Shown here piece by piece: positions 1-12,660 of a stretch of DNA of 64,000 bases. Where the stretch lies: positions 620,001-684,000 of the forward strand of contig VXBP01000263.1 in assembly GCA_013400115.1 (NCBI GenBank). The letters run 5' to 3'. Within the stretch, counting starts at the first letter, position 1. Every line of letters begins with the position of its first letter. The stretch is from Rhinopomastus cyanomelas. Lineage: Eukaryota > Chordata > Aves > Bucerotiformes > Rhinopomastidae. Both the position numbers and the translations under genes were made by a program. The notes under the pieces were generated by a model. The model was not told the origin of the DNA and ran no database searches. It worked only from the letters and a program-made list of their open reading frames with translations.

Positions 1-863
1 TGTTTTATCTGAGCTGTTTGGACTTGTCCCGAAATAGACAAGTTAAAGGCCAAGCAAGCAAAACCTCTACAAGAAAGGATACAGAAAGATACCTGCCCAC
101 GTATTATGAAGGGGGGAAATATTAAAATTGGTGTGTACTCTGTGCTTTTTGATGTGGAATTTCTAACCGAACACTAATGGTGCTGGGAATTTCATATTGC
201 AATTAACAGGCTGCTGATCAGTCCAGCTGTTACACTCAGCTCTGCAGTATCTCTTGTACCATCACTTTCCTTGTAAGTGCTGAATACATTTCATCTTCAA
301 AGCTAACGGGGGTGATTTTCATAATGCACTTGGGAAAATACTCTTTGGGACAGAGCTTGTCACTTGTGAGTGACTAACTAATTTATGTTTGCCCAGTGCC
401 TGGAATAAGGGGGCTCTGTGCTGTGAGTTGGATTTCTGTATAGAGTTAGGCAAAGGAAACCACATGGGGTTTGAAAGCAAACAGAATCATCGTGGCTCAG
501 TAGTTTTATAACTGGACTGCAGTCAATGTCTTGGTACTCGCTTCTTGTGTCTGTAATTGAAGCCACAATGTTAGAGTGTGCTCTTGTCATCTGCCTGCCT
601 CTAGCTCATCATGTTCTTTCAAAATGCATCTGAAAACTGTCAAATGCCACTCTTGAAGCCCAGTTGTGTTGGACTAAAGGCCTATTACTGCCTGGAGCCA
701 GTGATTTTAAAGGATTTATCAGTCTTTGAATTCATGACACCAGTACCTTTAGTTTAGTCAGAAATGAGAAAAGGTCACACACAATTAAGAATTCAAATAA
801 AATAAAAATGTGCATCTTTAAAAGAGTTTCAATTAAAGAGGAGGAAAAACAAAGTTTTTTAGC
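1..863. other. Unassigned single-copy DNA
   Basis: AT-rich sequence with no convincing exon, RNA gene or repeat. A 70-codon open frame on the minus strand (378-590) has no recognisable motif and no splice context, and I treat it as chance. Confidence 0.5.
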
Positions 864-1479
864 TGTGTGACACGAAACTGGGTGGTGTCACCGACACCCC
901 TGCAGGCTGTGTTGCCATTCGGCAAGACCTGGAGAGGCTGCAGAGCTGGGCAGAGAGAAATTTAATGAAGTATAACAAGGGTAAGTGTAGAGTCTTGCAA
1001 CTGGGCAAGAACAACTCCAAGTACTGGTATAGGCTGGGGCCTGACCTGTTGGAGAGCAGTGTAGGAGAAAGGGACCTGGGGGTCCTGGTGAACAGTAGGA
1101 TGACCATGAGCCAGCAGTGTGGTCTTGTGGCCAAGAGGGCCAACAGCATCCTGGGGTGGATCAAAAAGGGGGTGGTTAGCAGATGGAGAGAGGTTCTTCT
1201 CCCCATCTACACTGCCCTGGTGAGACCACATCTGGAGTATTGTGTCCAGTTGTGGGCCCCTCAGTTCAAGAAGGACATGGAGCTTCTGGAGGGAGTCCAG
1301 CTTAGAGCAACAAGGATGATGAAGGAAGTAGAACACCTCCCTTATGAGGGGAGGCTTAGGGAGCTGGGTCTCTTTGGCTTGATGGAAAGGAGACTGAGGG
1401 GTGACCACATTAATGTCTGTAAATATTTGAAGAGTGGGTGTCAGGATGATGGAGCCAGGCTGTTCTCAATGTCATCTAT
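864..1479 (+). mobile_element. CR1 non-LTR retrotransposon, ORF2 C-terminal fragment
   Basis: The fragment encodes the end of the CR1 ORF2 reverse transcriptase and the region after it. It starts just after the place where the FADD catalytic motif would lie (TKLGG at about 873) and continues with SWAERNLMKYNKGKCRVL, then GERDLGVLVNSRMTMSQQ, HLEYCVQLWAPQFKKDMELL and LRGDHINVCKYL. The frame stays open through nearly the whole match, which is unusual for these copies. Similarity stops near 1479, about 240 bases before the normal 3' end, and no tail repeat follows. The copy is therefore truncated at both ends: 5' truncation is usual for CR1, while loss of the 3' end implies a later deletion. Family assignment is firm; subfamily is not. 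Confidence 0.93.
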
Positions 1480-4400
1480 GTCACCATGCCCTGAAGTACT
1501 TCCTCGTGAGGCAGGCTGCATGAAGGGTACTCGCTCTCATCTCCAGAGTGCAGAGGTAATCCTTGTAGTAGGAGAGGAGTCCAGAGAAAGATGTGAGAAT
1601 GGTGGATTTCTCCTAACCCCCAGCCCAATGAGCAGAAACAGAGTTGTGCTCAGACTGTTGCAATGAAGGGTAATGGGGACAGAAGCCAGAGGAAAATCAG
1701 CAGGGAGCAAGGTGAGACTGCAGAGGTGTGGGAGCAGTACACAGGAGGGTGTCCTGGGTAGAAAAGAAGGATGGAGAGTTCAGAGCTGAAAGAAGGTCTC
1801 TGAAGAAAGGGATTATGTTGCTGGTGAGGGGAAAGCGTGGCAGCAGCCAGCTTGCTTGGCATTGTTTCTCCACTGTGGTGCAGGCAAACCTTTAGCCACT
1901 TCTGGAAGCCATGCTCCAGCAAGGTATGAGCATAGAAGTCATTAGCCCATGAGAATATAAAGGAAGGGTTTAAATGGCCTTGTCTTGTGCTTTGTGTGTG
2001 AGCTGCAGCTGTCAGGGCTGTGGCAGTGTCTGTAGAAACACAAGGACCACATACAGAAGACATTGAAACTTAATTTATTTTTTGTTTTAATGACATGGTT
2101 CTTGCAGTAAAAGGTCACAATTTTACAAGTAGGCATTTCCCAGCCCTTCCTAGAGAAAGATAGAAAACATGGACATTTAAACAGCTTGTGAAAAAAATAT
2201 CCAAGCAAGCAGGTAGCTGTGATTTCAGTACTGAGTTTTCTTTTCAATATGGTAACCAGGGCCTGAATTCTGCAGCAGGTTTTTGCCTCATGAGATTAAA
2301 TATATAAATATATTAAAGTTCACACTTTTCTCATGACCTAAGACAACTTACCATGACTTTGGACCAAAAAAGTCTATGTACTTAGCTGTATGATAGGAGC
2401 TAATATAGACAGTTACTCACTTGGCCTTTTTTAAGACTTGATGATGATGCAAGCTCATTTAAACCTACTTCTGCAAAGTTAAATTGTTTACTTTAATAGT
2501 ACTTATCACCCTCATTTTCCATATTCCCTTGTTCTCTTTCCCTTCCAACTGTTGAAATTATTGGAAAAGAAATCAAATACCTCAAGAGCAGAAGGTTTTC
2601 TATCATCTGTGTTATTTCCTTTCTATAAGAACCCTACTTAAAAATCTTTCTTGGCAGGAAGAAAATACTGGAGATGGGATGTTCTGATAACGACCGAACT
2701 GAAGGCCTGCAAAGCTTTTCTATCCATTACAAACCTTCAGTAAGGCAGATGCTACACTAACTGCACAACCGTGCTGCTGATCTGTCCCAGAGAGTATCTT
2801 TGGCATCTCAGTTTGTAGGTGTATATGCACAAGGTAATTTTTTAAATCCTGTATTCATTGGGAAATTCAATTATGGATAATCAGACATCTGCAAAAAATG
2901 ATTTTGGATTGCATTAAGATTTGTATCACAAAAATTCACAGGCCTATGTGAAGCAACTCTATGGGCTAAGAATAAAGTGGTGGAAGCTTTAGAGCCTCTT
3001 GGCAACATTTCAGTGTAACGAGATAAATCTGTTAATGAAGCTCTAAAGACAACCTGAGGTAACACCAGAGCAAAGTGGTCTCTAGTGTGAGGCTGAGGAC
3101 ACTTGAAATGTCCAGAACTGAATTTACAACATTTCTTAGCTAGAATGGGACCAGTTGTGCTTCTTTCTGGGATAGTTGGGTTGGTTTTTTTAAAAAAAAA
3201 AAGAAGCCAGTTAATACTGTGAACTGTGCAAAATGCTTTTTAAACTGTAACATTTGGACCAATGTAGTGAAGAACCTTTCAGCTAGCTGCAGGGCACAGA
3301 GCACATGCATCATCCAGCATTGCTGTGTCACTGGCTTTGGGCAAGTTCTTTGATTAGGGACACACAAACAAATCACTTCGGGGCAAGCTGCTGTGTGAAC
3401 TTGAAATGTATCAGCTTCTCCGCAGCACTGCCAAGCAGACATTCTTACCTCAGGACAAGAAGATAATCCACCTCACATTCACTTCTTGAGGTAAGACAAG
3501 AATTTATCCCCTTCTGAAGTAATTACTTTTTAGGACAAAGATGTGCATTTGTCTATTTCTCATGGAATAACTGGGGCTCTTCAAGTTTATACTTTGTTTG
3601 CTCTGCCGAAACCTCTTTGTGTTCTCCCATCCTCTGCATTTTTCTTTGTGTGCCTAGCGAAGAAGTAATGCTTTTCTGAGTTCTGTTAGAGTAATAAAAG
3701 ATCTCCAGATAAAAGTGGAATAGGTGTAATAATTCCTTTTTTGCATATAAGATGTAAATGATATGACAATGGATTGGGAATCAGCACAACACAGCGTGTT
3801 GGCTTGTTATAACTAAAGCTGTGGGAATCATTTTTTTTCTGGTTCATCAGTTGAATGGAAAGATTAAGAATTAAAAGTACCTTGTCTTCAGTTTGCTTAA
3901 ATTAAAGATCTTTATATTTTCCCATAAATTGCTGTGCTAATTAACTTATTAAGGGAATTTTTTAAAGAAATCATTTCAATAGCACTTGAAAAAATATTTT
4001 TCCCTTCCGTAATTTCCTTCAAATGAATGCAGATTCATTAAGAATATAGTGAACCTGACTTTATTTTATTCCATTCTGTTCTATTTAATTTAATTTGTGT
4101 GCATCCTGCAAGAGAAAACATGTTTTGGATTAAAGATTTTGCTCCCAAATTGGTTGCAATTCATCTATTATGATAAACTTAAGACATTTTAATAATTAGC
4201 AGGCACTGCAGTGATCCTGATTTTGCTCTTGCCCTTTTCATTGTACAAGTAAAGTGTTTGTTTTATGCTTAGCCAGTTCAGAGGGTTCAGCTGAAAGCAG
4301 GGGACTTTGCAGGGTTATTTTTCTCCTCTAGCTCCCTACCCTATCTTGCTATCATATCCTAGACCAGAGAAATGACCAGAGTGCAGTGGGTGTGAAGGCG

Positions 4401-6877
4401 AAGGTTAGTTCTTTTGGCTGAAATGAGATGTTCAGTTGACAGAGCGAAATCCTGGAACTGCATCTTCAGTTTCTCCATTTGAGAGAAAAAATTAATTGTA
4501 CAAAATGAGAGATTCCTTTTGCAAAGCACATTTATTGACCCAATACTATTGGAACATTCCAAGCAAGCAGAGGCACTGTTTACAAATAACAGTGTACAGA
4601 TCTAAACCATAACCTAATCATGTGGGGTTCTAACTCCGCGTCAAAGCGGAGTATTAAAGACTTTATACAGAATTCTGTGCCTAGTTCTGAAACAGTTGAA
4701 ATCCCAGTCTGGTGAAGGGTAAGAAGCTGATAAACTTATGGCAGAAAAACCAGCTGGCAGGGAGAGGTCCTGCTTGAGCCTACCATGGCAAACTGCTTCC
4801 CATTCTGATGGCAGGGAGTGGGTAAACAATTAGTTTCCTTACAATAGAATCTTAGAGCTTTTACACCAAACTGGAAAAAATTGAAGAGTTTGGGGTCATT
4901 TTTGTGGAAACAAGTTTCACCTAAATCCTTCACCAAATGCTAAAACATCCTAGACATAAAGCAGGGCTGGGATTATTTGCCAGTGTGATTTAAACTTCAC
5001 TGTGCATGTGACCAGATGTATCTCCTGCAATCAGCTCTGACTTGGTGCAAGTGGCACCTGTATCCAGCGATTAAGCCTTTGTGCCATGCCCCTAGACAAT
5101 GATCCAGGGGTAAAGAGAATAACCAGGAGGACTAAATGAAAAAGGGTGTCCTGCAAAGTGAACTTGAAAATGTGTTGAGAAAGGAACTCTTGGAAAGGGC
5201 TGGTGAAAAGCATGACCCAAGCACGTTCACTGACACAGAGCAATGGCACCTGTGTAGAGCTGGGCTCTGCCCAATGCATGCCAGCCAGAGCTCTTGCCTG
5301 CAGCTCAGCTTCAGGGTGAGTGTATGTGAGGGCCAACTAGGCTGCACACAAAGCCTGGAAAAGAATTTGAGGCATTGTAATTTTTTTAATACATATTGAT
5401 TTCATTGTTTGATGTTTTTGTGCTCCCCTTGCGATTATGTACATGATTAAGCGTCTAAACGCTTGCTGTCTTTGTGGGCTTTCTGTTCCATTTTATGCTT
5501 ATTTAGTGTTTTGTTTTCTGTTTGGACCAAATGAAAATTAATAATTAGGTGTTTGTCAATAACTTGCTTAGGATTGCAAAACAAATAAATGGAGAGGTTT
5601 TTCTTTTTGCTTCTATGTAACCAGCTTCTTTAAGGAACCTTATTCATTAGTATAAATCTCAGTGCTTTCTTGTGATCTGAAAGCTTTACTAAGGGAAAGT
5701 TGACTTCCCAGAAACGAATGCACCTATTCTGAAGCATAGTTTCACAGAATCGGACTTTTTAACTGCTATTAAAAGTTTTAACTTTGTACAAGCTAAGACA
5801 GTGATCATTTTCATTTGAAAAGAGAAATGGGAATGAACTGTCTGTTTTCTGGGCTTGTTTTACTCCAGCCTTTTTCTATCTGTTCCTGTCTACATTTTCA
5901 AACTTCATTGCTGTGACTGAGAGAGTAAAGGGAGCAGAGATGATCCTAAATCAGATTGTCTTTCTAGGACAACTAATAATTAGTGTATCAGGGCTTCTTA
6001 AAGTGATTGATTGCAACTAAACTCTCTTGTCAATTTAGAATTATTCAAACCAGTTGTTCTGTTCTCCATTCTTCAGATGTTCACAAAAACAGGGGACATT
6101 CTGTTTAGTTGGACTTTCTTATGAGTAAGATGAAAGGCTATTTCAAATTTGTTAAACCATGTTTCTGTCTTTCAAGGGAAATTTTTAATGCTGTACCTGC
6201 TCAATACTGAAGAGCAGGAATGACAATTTTTAGCTCTAACCAAGAGTTGCTTGAGTTTTTTTGGTGGGGTTGTGTTTGGGTTTTTTGTATTTGGAACCTC
6301 TGCAGAGAAGTCCTGTGGAAGTGACTGTTCTGGAAATAGTATTGTGTTCCTGGGAGACTGAACAAGACGTTCATTTTTGTGGTTCAAGCCCACCAAAACT
6401 GCCTGATCTCTGTAAGGATGATGGCTGCTGAACCTGCTCCCTGATCTAAAGAAGGGGCAGTACGTGTGATCAAGGTGATGGTCCAGTGGTTCTAGAAAAC
6501 AGGTCAGATACTAGAGTTTAAGAACTAAAATAAGGGAAAACCTAGGAATTGGGGGTTGAATCTTCAGCAATTTAGAAACAGTTGTGCTTTTTTGTACCTA
6601 GGGTGCTAGTGACACCATGACTGGACTCCATTGCAGAATTCAGATGTATTTGCATCCGTCATCTTTGAAAAATCCAATCTTTTCTCCTGAAAGGATTTCT
6701 GCCACTGAGTGTCTACTGACCATTAGTCTTTTTATTGTAGTTTTTGGATTGGGAGTCTTAAAAGGATAAATTTAGTCTTTCCAAATGTTTTAAAATACTG
6801 TCTCTCAATGTCTAAAGATTTGTTTAAAAATTTTTAACTGTGTAGTGTCTTGAACCATTTATTGTGGGAGGGGCCGC
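1480..6877. other. Unassigned single-copy DNA
   Basis: About 5.4 kb with no gene I can support. It is AT-rich with homopolymer runs and small TTTAATT-type tracts near 4081. The longest open frame (137 codons, minus, 1650-2063) has no recognisable domain. A small CpG-rich hairpin lies at 4633-4652 and is listed separately. Confidence 0.5.
4633..4652. repeat. Short CpG-rich inverted repeat (hairpin)
   Basis: A perfect 7-bp stem (ACTCCGC / GCGGAGT) surrounds a 6-base loop. It holds three CpGs within 20 bases of an otherwise AT-rich, CpG-poor neighbourhood. No role is known; it may be chance. Confidence 0.5.
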
Positions 6878-7015
6878 AACAAATCAGGGGAGGTGGTGGA
6901 GTTGTCATGCCTTAAGGTGTTCAAAACCAGAGTATATGTGGCCCTGGGGCACATGATTTAGTGGTCAGGGTGGGGCTGAGCTGACAGTTGGACTTGATGA
7001 TCTTAATGACACTGT
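6878..7015 (+). mobile_element. CR1-like 3' end fragment
   Basis: Short diverged copy of a CR1 3' end. It keeps the GGGGAGGTGGTGGAGT segment, the GGTGTTCAA segment and the GTTGGACTTGATGATCTTA segment in the right order and spacing. The tail repeat is lost. Confidence 0.75.
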
Positions 7016-7434
7016 GAACTTGAAATACAGATTTGAATATTTATTCAATAGTAGTGAGAAATGAATTTACTGCAACCACATGAATATGTTGTCCATATTC
7101 TATTTAGGTGCTTGTAGACCAGAGAAGGTTTATGAAATGCAGCAGTAATTCCTTCAGAGGCTCTTTATTTGGAGGTTTTTATATGAAGATGACCCAATAA
7201 TGATGTGTAAATTACATTGTAAGGACTTGGCTTATTTTGATGAAGAGATATTTCTTAATAAACGGCTAGCAGAAGTGAAAGAGAAAAATCCATGTTAGTT
7301 CTCAACATTTCAACTCTGTGTCGAGCTCAGTTTCTGAGATGATCTTTAGGCAACTAGATAAGTGACCTAGTTTTCAAATATTCCAAACACAGTAACCTCC
7401 TTTAAAATAATTTCCTTGAATCTTTTTTAATTTA

Positions 7435-7561
7435 CACAGAACCTTAAAAGAATTATGTTGGCAGGGACCTCTGGAGGTCATCTAGTCCAAACTTCTGCTC
7501 AAAACTGTTTGGAAGTTAGATTCAACTTCAGACTTATCGTAGGTACCTCAGGGCTGTGTCC
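7435..7561 (-). mobile_element. CR1-like 3' end fragment
   Basis: Minus-strand CR1 3' terminus. It reads in from a degraded tail, then GGCAGGGACCTCTGGAGGTC, CATCTAGTCCAA and CTCAGGGCTGTGTCC. It is diverged, so it is probably an old insertion. Confidence 0.7.
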
Positions 7562-9528
7562 TGTTGCATAGTCTTGTCAAAACTCTTTATTTTGACATGT
7601 CTTGATGCCTAGTGAGCTCCTTGAGTTTTGGTTTTGTGACCACTTACATATAGCACTTGCTGACATCAAAAAGGGATTTACAAGATTGCCATAATGCTCT
7701 GGAAATTTGGTATCAGTTAGAGATCCATTGGTTTTAAGGGATGTTTCGTGTGTTTATTATAGGTTGACCTCTGAAAGCTGTTTATTTCTTCAGATTATGA
7801 AGTAAGTGCTTTATGTGTTTGGCAATGAGGAACCGCATTTGATGGAGACTCGGTGTCCACAGGTTTATTTATTTATGTTTTGTATTTCATGCTGATTGTT
7901 TTTCAGAGCTTGGTTTTCAGCGTTTTGGTTGCTCAGCAATGCTAGGATGCTCATAGTGTTCTAAGCTGATGATATCTGCAGAATGTCACATATTTTGTTT
8001 CCTTCTGCTATGTAGTCAAGAGATTTGCATTAGAAAGACCGTCACCCGCGCTGCAAAGGAAAGACTTTAACTCAGAAATATTAAGAGAAATCCTGATAAA
8101 GTCTCCTTCATAGACAGCTTCGCTGTGTGGAGGGTGGCGAGGAGGACAGCACTTGTTTAGTTTGATATCAGAGAAATATATTGCAGCCTGTGCTGTTCAT
8201 AAGCATCACAAGTAATTATTAGCTCTCTAATAAATAATTTGTTGTTTGAAAATGTCTCCACTGTAAGTGAGATATTGCCACCAAGAGGTGGTTGAGAAGT
8301 CACCATAGCCACAGCACTTCATTTCATTTCATGGACTCTCCAGATTATAGTCTGAGAAAGGCTTCTGCTTGTCATTTTTGTGTTGGCTCTTGCCGTACAA
8401 CAAAGCCGGCGTTTTAGATTGTGCTTTGCCAGTTGCTGTTGGCAAGGTTGTGAACTCAGTTACCAGCTTTATCTCAAGTGGAAATATTTTTAGAAGGCAT
8501 GTTTGTCAATGCTCTTCCTTCCCTCAGTGTCCTTAACTCCTTGATTCTATCCTCTGATACACGTGGAATTCTTCCTTCTCTGTGTTTTTCCCTTGAGTCA
8601 TGTCTTGTTCCATAAGACTTTCTTACTCAACTGGTGGTCTAGTTGTTCACTAGTTCTCATCTATCTGTAACTGTTCTTAAAACACAATTCTCCTATGAAA
8701 AATGTTCTATTTGAAGTGGGATAGCAACATTCCTTTATAATGTCTGTTCTCTCTGTCCCAACATGGCTTGCCTCTGGCTGGAGTTTTTACATGTCTCCAA
8801 GGATATTACTAATGCACTTTGGAAAAGAATGGAAATTCTGTTCTAAAAAAGGTTTTAAGTCTTTCAAACTCATTTTCTTCCAGATTTAAATTCTTTTCTT
8901 GAAAGAAAATATTTATGTTTTTTACTCTTACGGGCAAAATCTACAAACAAGAAATCCATGTTAAGATTAATAGTGAGTTTTGAAGTTATTTTTGAATGAA
9001 ACTAGATTTTTTTTTTTTGCATAATGTTGGAATTAGTAGCATTTTTTTCCCTCACTTGGGAAAGAGAGAGAAATGAGAGGAGCTGGTAACATTTAGTCTA
9101 GTGCTTTAAATATTGCAAAATTGGGGTAAGTACTAAAGAATAAATCTGTGTTGGTTATTTAATCTTAGGCTGGTTACCTAACCCTTTTCCTTATCCAGTT
9201 AGATCCTTGCAATGTTACTCTACTTCCTTCCAACTCTGTCAAAGCCTACTTTATTGCATCTTTTCATAAAACATACTGCTTTTCATGTGTGTTCCAGCAT
9301 AAATAAAATTTGTAGAATTTTTGTGCTTGGTTGAGAAATATTTTTTTTTCTGGCTATGAAAGCCTTGTAGATAAGATCTTAACCTTGAAGGAGATACTCC
9401 AAATACTTCCTCCCAGGTATACCTGTCGTCGATTCTTAGAAATAAACGCCTCAGAGGATGCATGAAAATAATTCAGTTGTGAAGCTACATGATCTGCCTT
9501 GGCTGATGATCTATTTTCAAACTTCTTA
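7562..9528. other. Unassigned single-copy DNA
   Basis: Non-coding sequence with a poly(T) run near 9008. No exon or further repeat is recognisable. Confidence 0.5.
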
Positions 9529-10056
9529 CAGAATCACAGAATTATTGAGGGTGGAAAAGACCTCTGAGATCATCCAGCCCAGTCCATGACCTAATGTCAC
9601 CACATCAGCCAGAGCAGAGCACTAAGGGCCGCAGCCAGGCTCTCCTTCAACACCTCCAGAGATGAGAGCTCCACTACTGCTCTGGGCAGTCCATTCCAGG
9701 CTCTGATCACCCTTTCCATAAGGAAGGGCTTCCTAACATTCAGCCTAATGCTTCTCTGGCAGCTTCAGGCCCTGCCTTCTCATCCTGGTGCTAGCTGCCT
9801 GGGAGAAGAGCCCGAACCCCACCTGAATACAACCTCCCTTCAGGGAGTTGGAGAGAGAGAGAAGGTCCCCCCAAGCCTGCTCTTCTCCAGGGTAAACACC
9901 CCCATCTCCCTCAGCCTCTCCTCATCAGACTTCCCCTCCAGTCCCTTCCCCAGCCTCATTGCTCCTCTGAACCCACTCCAGCACCTCAATCACTGTCTTG
10001 AAGTGAGGGACCCAGAACTGCCCCCAGTGCTCGAGGGGAGGCCTCACCTGTGCCAC
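9529..10056 (-). mobile_element. CR1 retrotransposon, 3' half-kilobase
   Basis: Minus-strand copy beginning at its 3' tail (CAGAATCACAGAATTATTG) and running through ATCATCCAGCCCAGTCCATG, GGGCAGTCCATTCCAGGCTC, CTTCCTAACATTCAGCC and GAGGCCTCACCTGTGCCAC. It belongs to the same subfamily as the copy at 54518-55060, with matching segment order over about 530 bases. The open frame on the opposite strand (9748-10062) is antisense to the element and is not a gene. Confidence 0.93.
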
Positions 10057-11327
10057 GTTTGAGTCTGCTCTTTCTCTTTCAATCTTGGAATATTAAACTT
10101 ACTGTATTTGGGAGCAGTCAATGCCTATTCCTATTTAAATCACACAGGTGTTAGTGCACCAGCAAGTATTTTTTGTAAAATCAGCACCTCATTTTTCCAA
10201 AAGAAGTTTCCGTTTTCACCTTTAAGTAGAAACAGAGACCTGCTTATTGGAGTTACTGATTGGTCTTAATTATGTTTTGAAATTATTCCCAGGAATCACT
10301 CGGGCCCAGATGTTTCCAAAGACTGGTCTAGAAGGTGCCGCACAGAAGTGGTCAGCTTGTGATTTCTGATCCCTTTTACTGCACAGGCAAATCAGGGAAA
10401 CAGGGAATATCTCGTGCACAGGTTCAGAAGTTTTTTTCCCTGTAGTAGCCATCCTGGGATTCCCAGGATTCTGTGTGATGCTGGAGTGAATCATACTTCA
10501 TTATCTCATCTACACAAATGAGAAGGAAGCAGAGAGTGGGTTGCTGAAAATGGATCATTGGAGTGCTGACCCTGCTGGAGTCAGTGCCTGAAGTTCATCC
10601 TGATGGCAGCATGGCAAGGGTTTCTCCACGTCTTGAGGGATCACTTTGTGTGCTGTGTACTGGTATGTGGTCTGCAGTTGCTGCTTTGTAGCTGAGCCTG
10701 GACATGTTGACCGTCCCTAATTAAAATAGTCTAGGAAATGTTGGCAACTGAGCTGAAAAGTTGAAAAGTTGCCTTGAACGTGTGCACTGTGTAATAAATC
10801 TCCTGTAATACTTACCTGTTTTGAAATTTGCCAAGAGTGCTGTTGTCTGGCATAAAAAAAATAGCTTCACTTTCAGGAGAGTAAAACTGCTTTTCTCTTT
10901 GAGATATGGAGGAACCTTTTAGAGGGAGATGATAAATAGTTTCATGCTTTTGCCTTGAATTGTAGCAAGTGGTGATGAAAATGAAGTGTGGTTGTAGTAA
11001 CAATGGAGCTTTTTTTACCCCAAGAGGTAAGGAGAGCCTTGAGTAATCTGAATGTTTTCTCAGGAGAAACATATAGGAAATTTTAGAGAAGTCTTCCTTA
11101 TCTTCATTACCGTATGTATTCCAGAAAAAGTCTAGGAAAGTGCCAGGTGTGTAGGCATAAAGAAGTTAAAGCTGTATTTAATCTTTGGGAGAAGTAGTGT
11201 TGCTTGCCATTTTACTTCAGTGTCGACATTTTTAGGTGTTGGCTCTGTGAGAGCAGATGGTAAATATTAAGGATTTCCCTTTCACAGGGATGAATAAGCA
11301 ATGCAGTGGCTTTCACATGCAGGTTGT

Positions 11328-11370
11328 TGTTTGAGACGATGTGTTTGTTTGAGACGATGTGTTTGTTTGA
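11328..11370. repeat. Tandem duplication, 18-bp unit
   Basis: Two exact copies of TGTTTGAGACGATGTGTT followed by the first 7 bases of a third. The perfect match suggests a recent local duplication. Confidence 0.9.
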
Positions 11371-12614
11371 TTTCAGAAGACCTAGACATCATTCATACAA
11401 GTCCTTCCAACTGAATCAAGAACTTTCAGTAGACAACAGAGATTGGAACCCCAGATAGCTGCTGGTCATAGAGACAGTTCATAACACAAAGCTGATGTTA
11501 AAGAATCTCAGTCCAAGCCAGTGTAAAAAATGTGGCAAAGAACTGACGTGGTTTGTTTGGTTAGCTCAGTGACAGAGTGGAAAAGAATCTAAATTCTTTG
11601 ATTAAATTAAAAAGGGGTTTCATAAAGACAGTAACAGCTTTATTTTTTCCACGTTTGAATATGTGTTCTGTTCTATAGCACAGAAAGCAATTAATATTTC
11701 AAAACAGCATGAAATTGTATCGTGCAGGTGTCATCAAATGCAATTATTAAACCTCAGCAAAGTAGTTTAAACATGCTGTTACTGGCACAACTAGTTAGTG
11801 CTGTGAATGATGGGGAAGGAGTCTGATTAGGGAGCCCGTAGGCAACTGGGGATAAAAGACCAATGTCAGCAGCATGTTAACTAGTTGAGAAAATTCTTTG
11901 TGCCCAACATGCTGCTTCTTGTGCTTTAATAACTAGTCATCACCTGATGCTTTTCCTGTTGACAACCAAGTATGTACAAAGGTTATAAAAATGTGAACTG
12001 TGACCAACACACTTCAGCCACAATATGGGGGGTTTCTTCCTTTTAGTAGGCTCTTTATACCAGAGTGGCTCAGTCACGTGAGTCACAGAGGACTAGTGCA
12101 GACCCCTTGTGCAAGAATGTTAATTTATAAGAAATACTCTGACACTCTCGTATTCAGAGTTGTTCTAGAATGCCAGGCAGCTAACTCAGAAGATTAAAAA
12201 CCCAAGAGGACAGAGCTCATCTTTTTCACAGCATCTTAGAATGAGTATGAAGAGAATGTGTGTGTCAGGCCATGAGAGTGGACTTTTGGTACAGAAGACA
12301 ACCAGAAATAATATTTGGATACTTAAAGATCCAAATTTATACTGGATATCAGGGACTCACTTTAAGAATTTCCCAGTCATCTGTCCTAGATCTGAAGGAC
12401 TGAACTCTACTCTTTAAATGCTTGTTGAATTTTACTTTTCATTGTACAGTCTTTCAGAAAGACCCTTTCAATCACATTTTCAATTAATATTTTGTCTAGA
12501 AAGTGGGAAAATAAAAACACAGACAGACCACCAAAACAAAAAGGCTTTAAATTAAATGGCTGCTGGGTAGAGGATGATAAACTGAAGAATTATTGCTTCT
12601 ACATTGGCTGGGGA

Positions 12615-12660
12615 ATTTGTATGTCATTCCAGGTATTTGTGTGTCATGCCAGCTATTTGT
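12615..12660. repeat. Tandem duplication, 20-bp unit
   Basis: Unit ATTTGTATGTCATTCCAGGT is followed by ATTTGTGTGTCATGCCAGCT and then by the first 6 bases of a third copy. The two units differ at three positions. Confidence 0.85.

Noticed and set aside
9748..10062. 104-codon + strand open frame, proline/serine-rich
   Set aside because: It lies wholly antisense to a minus-strand CR1 and arises from the repeat's composition.
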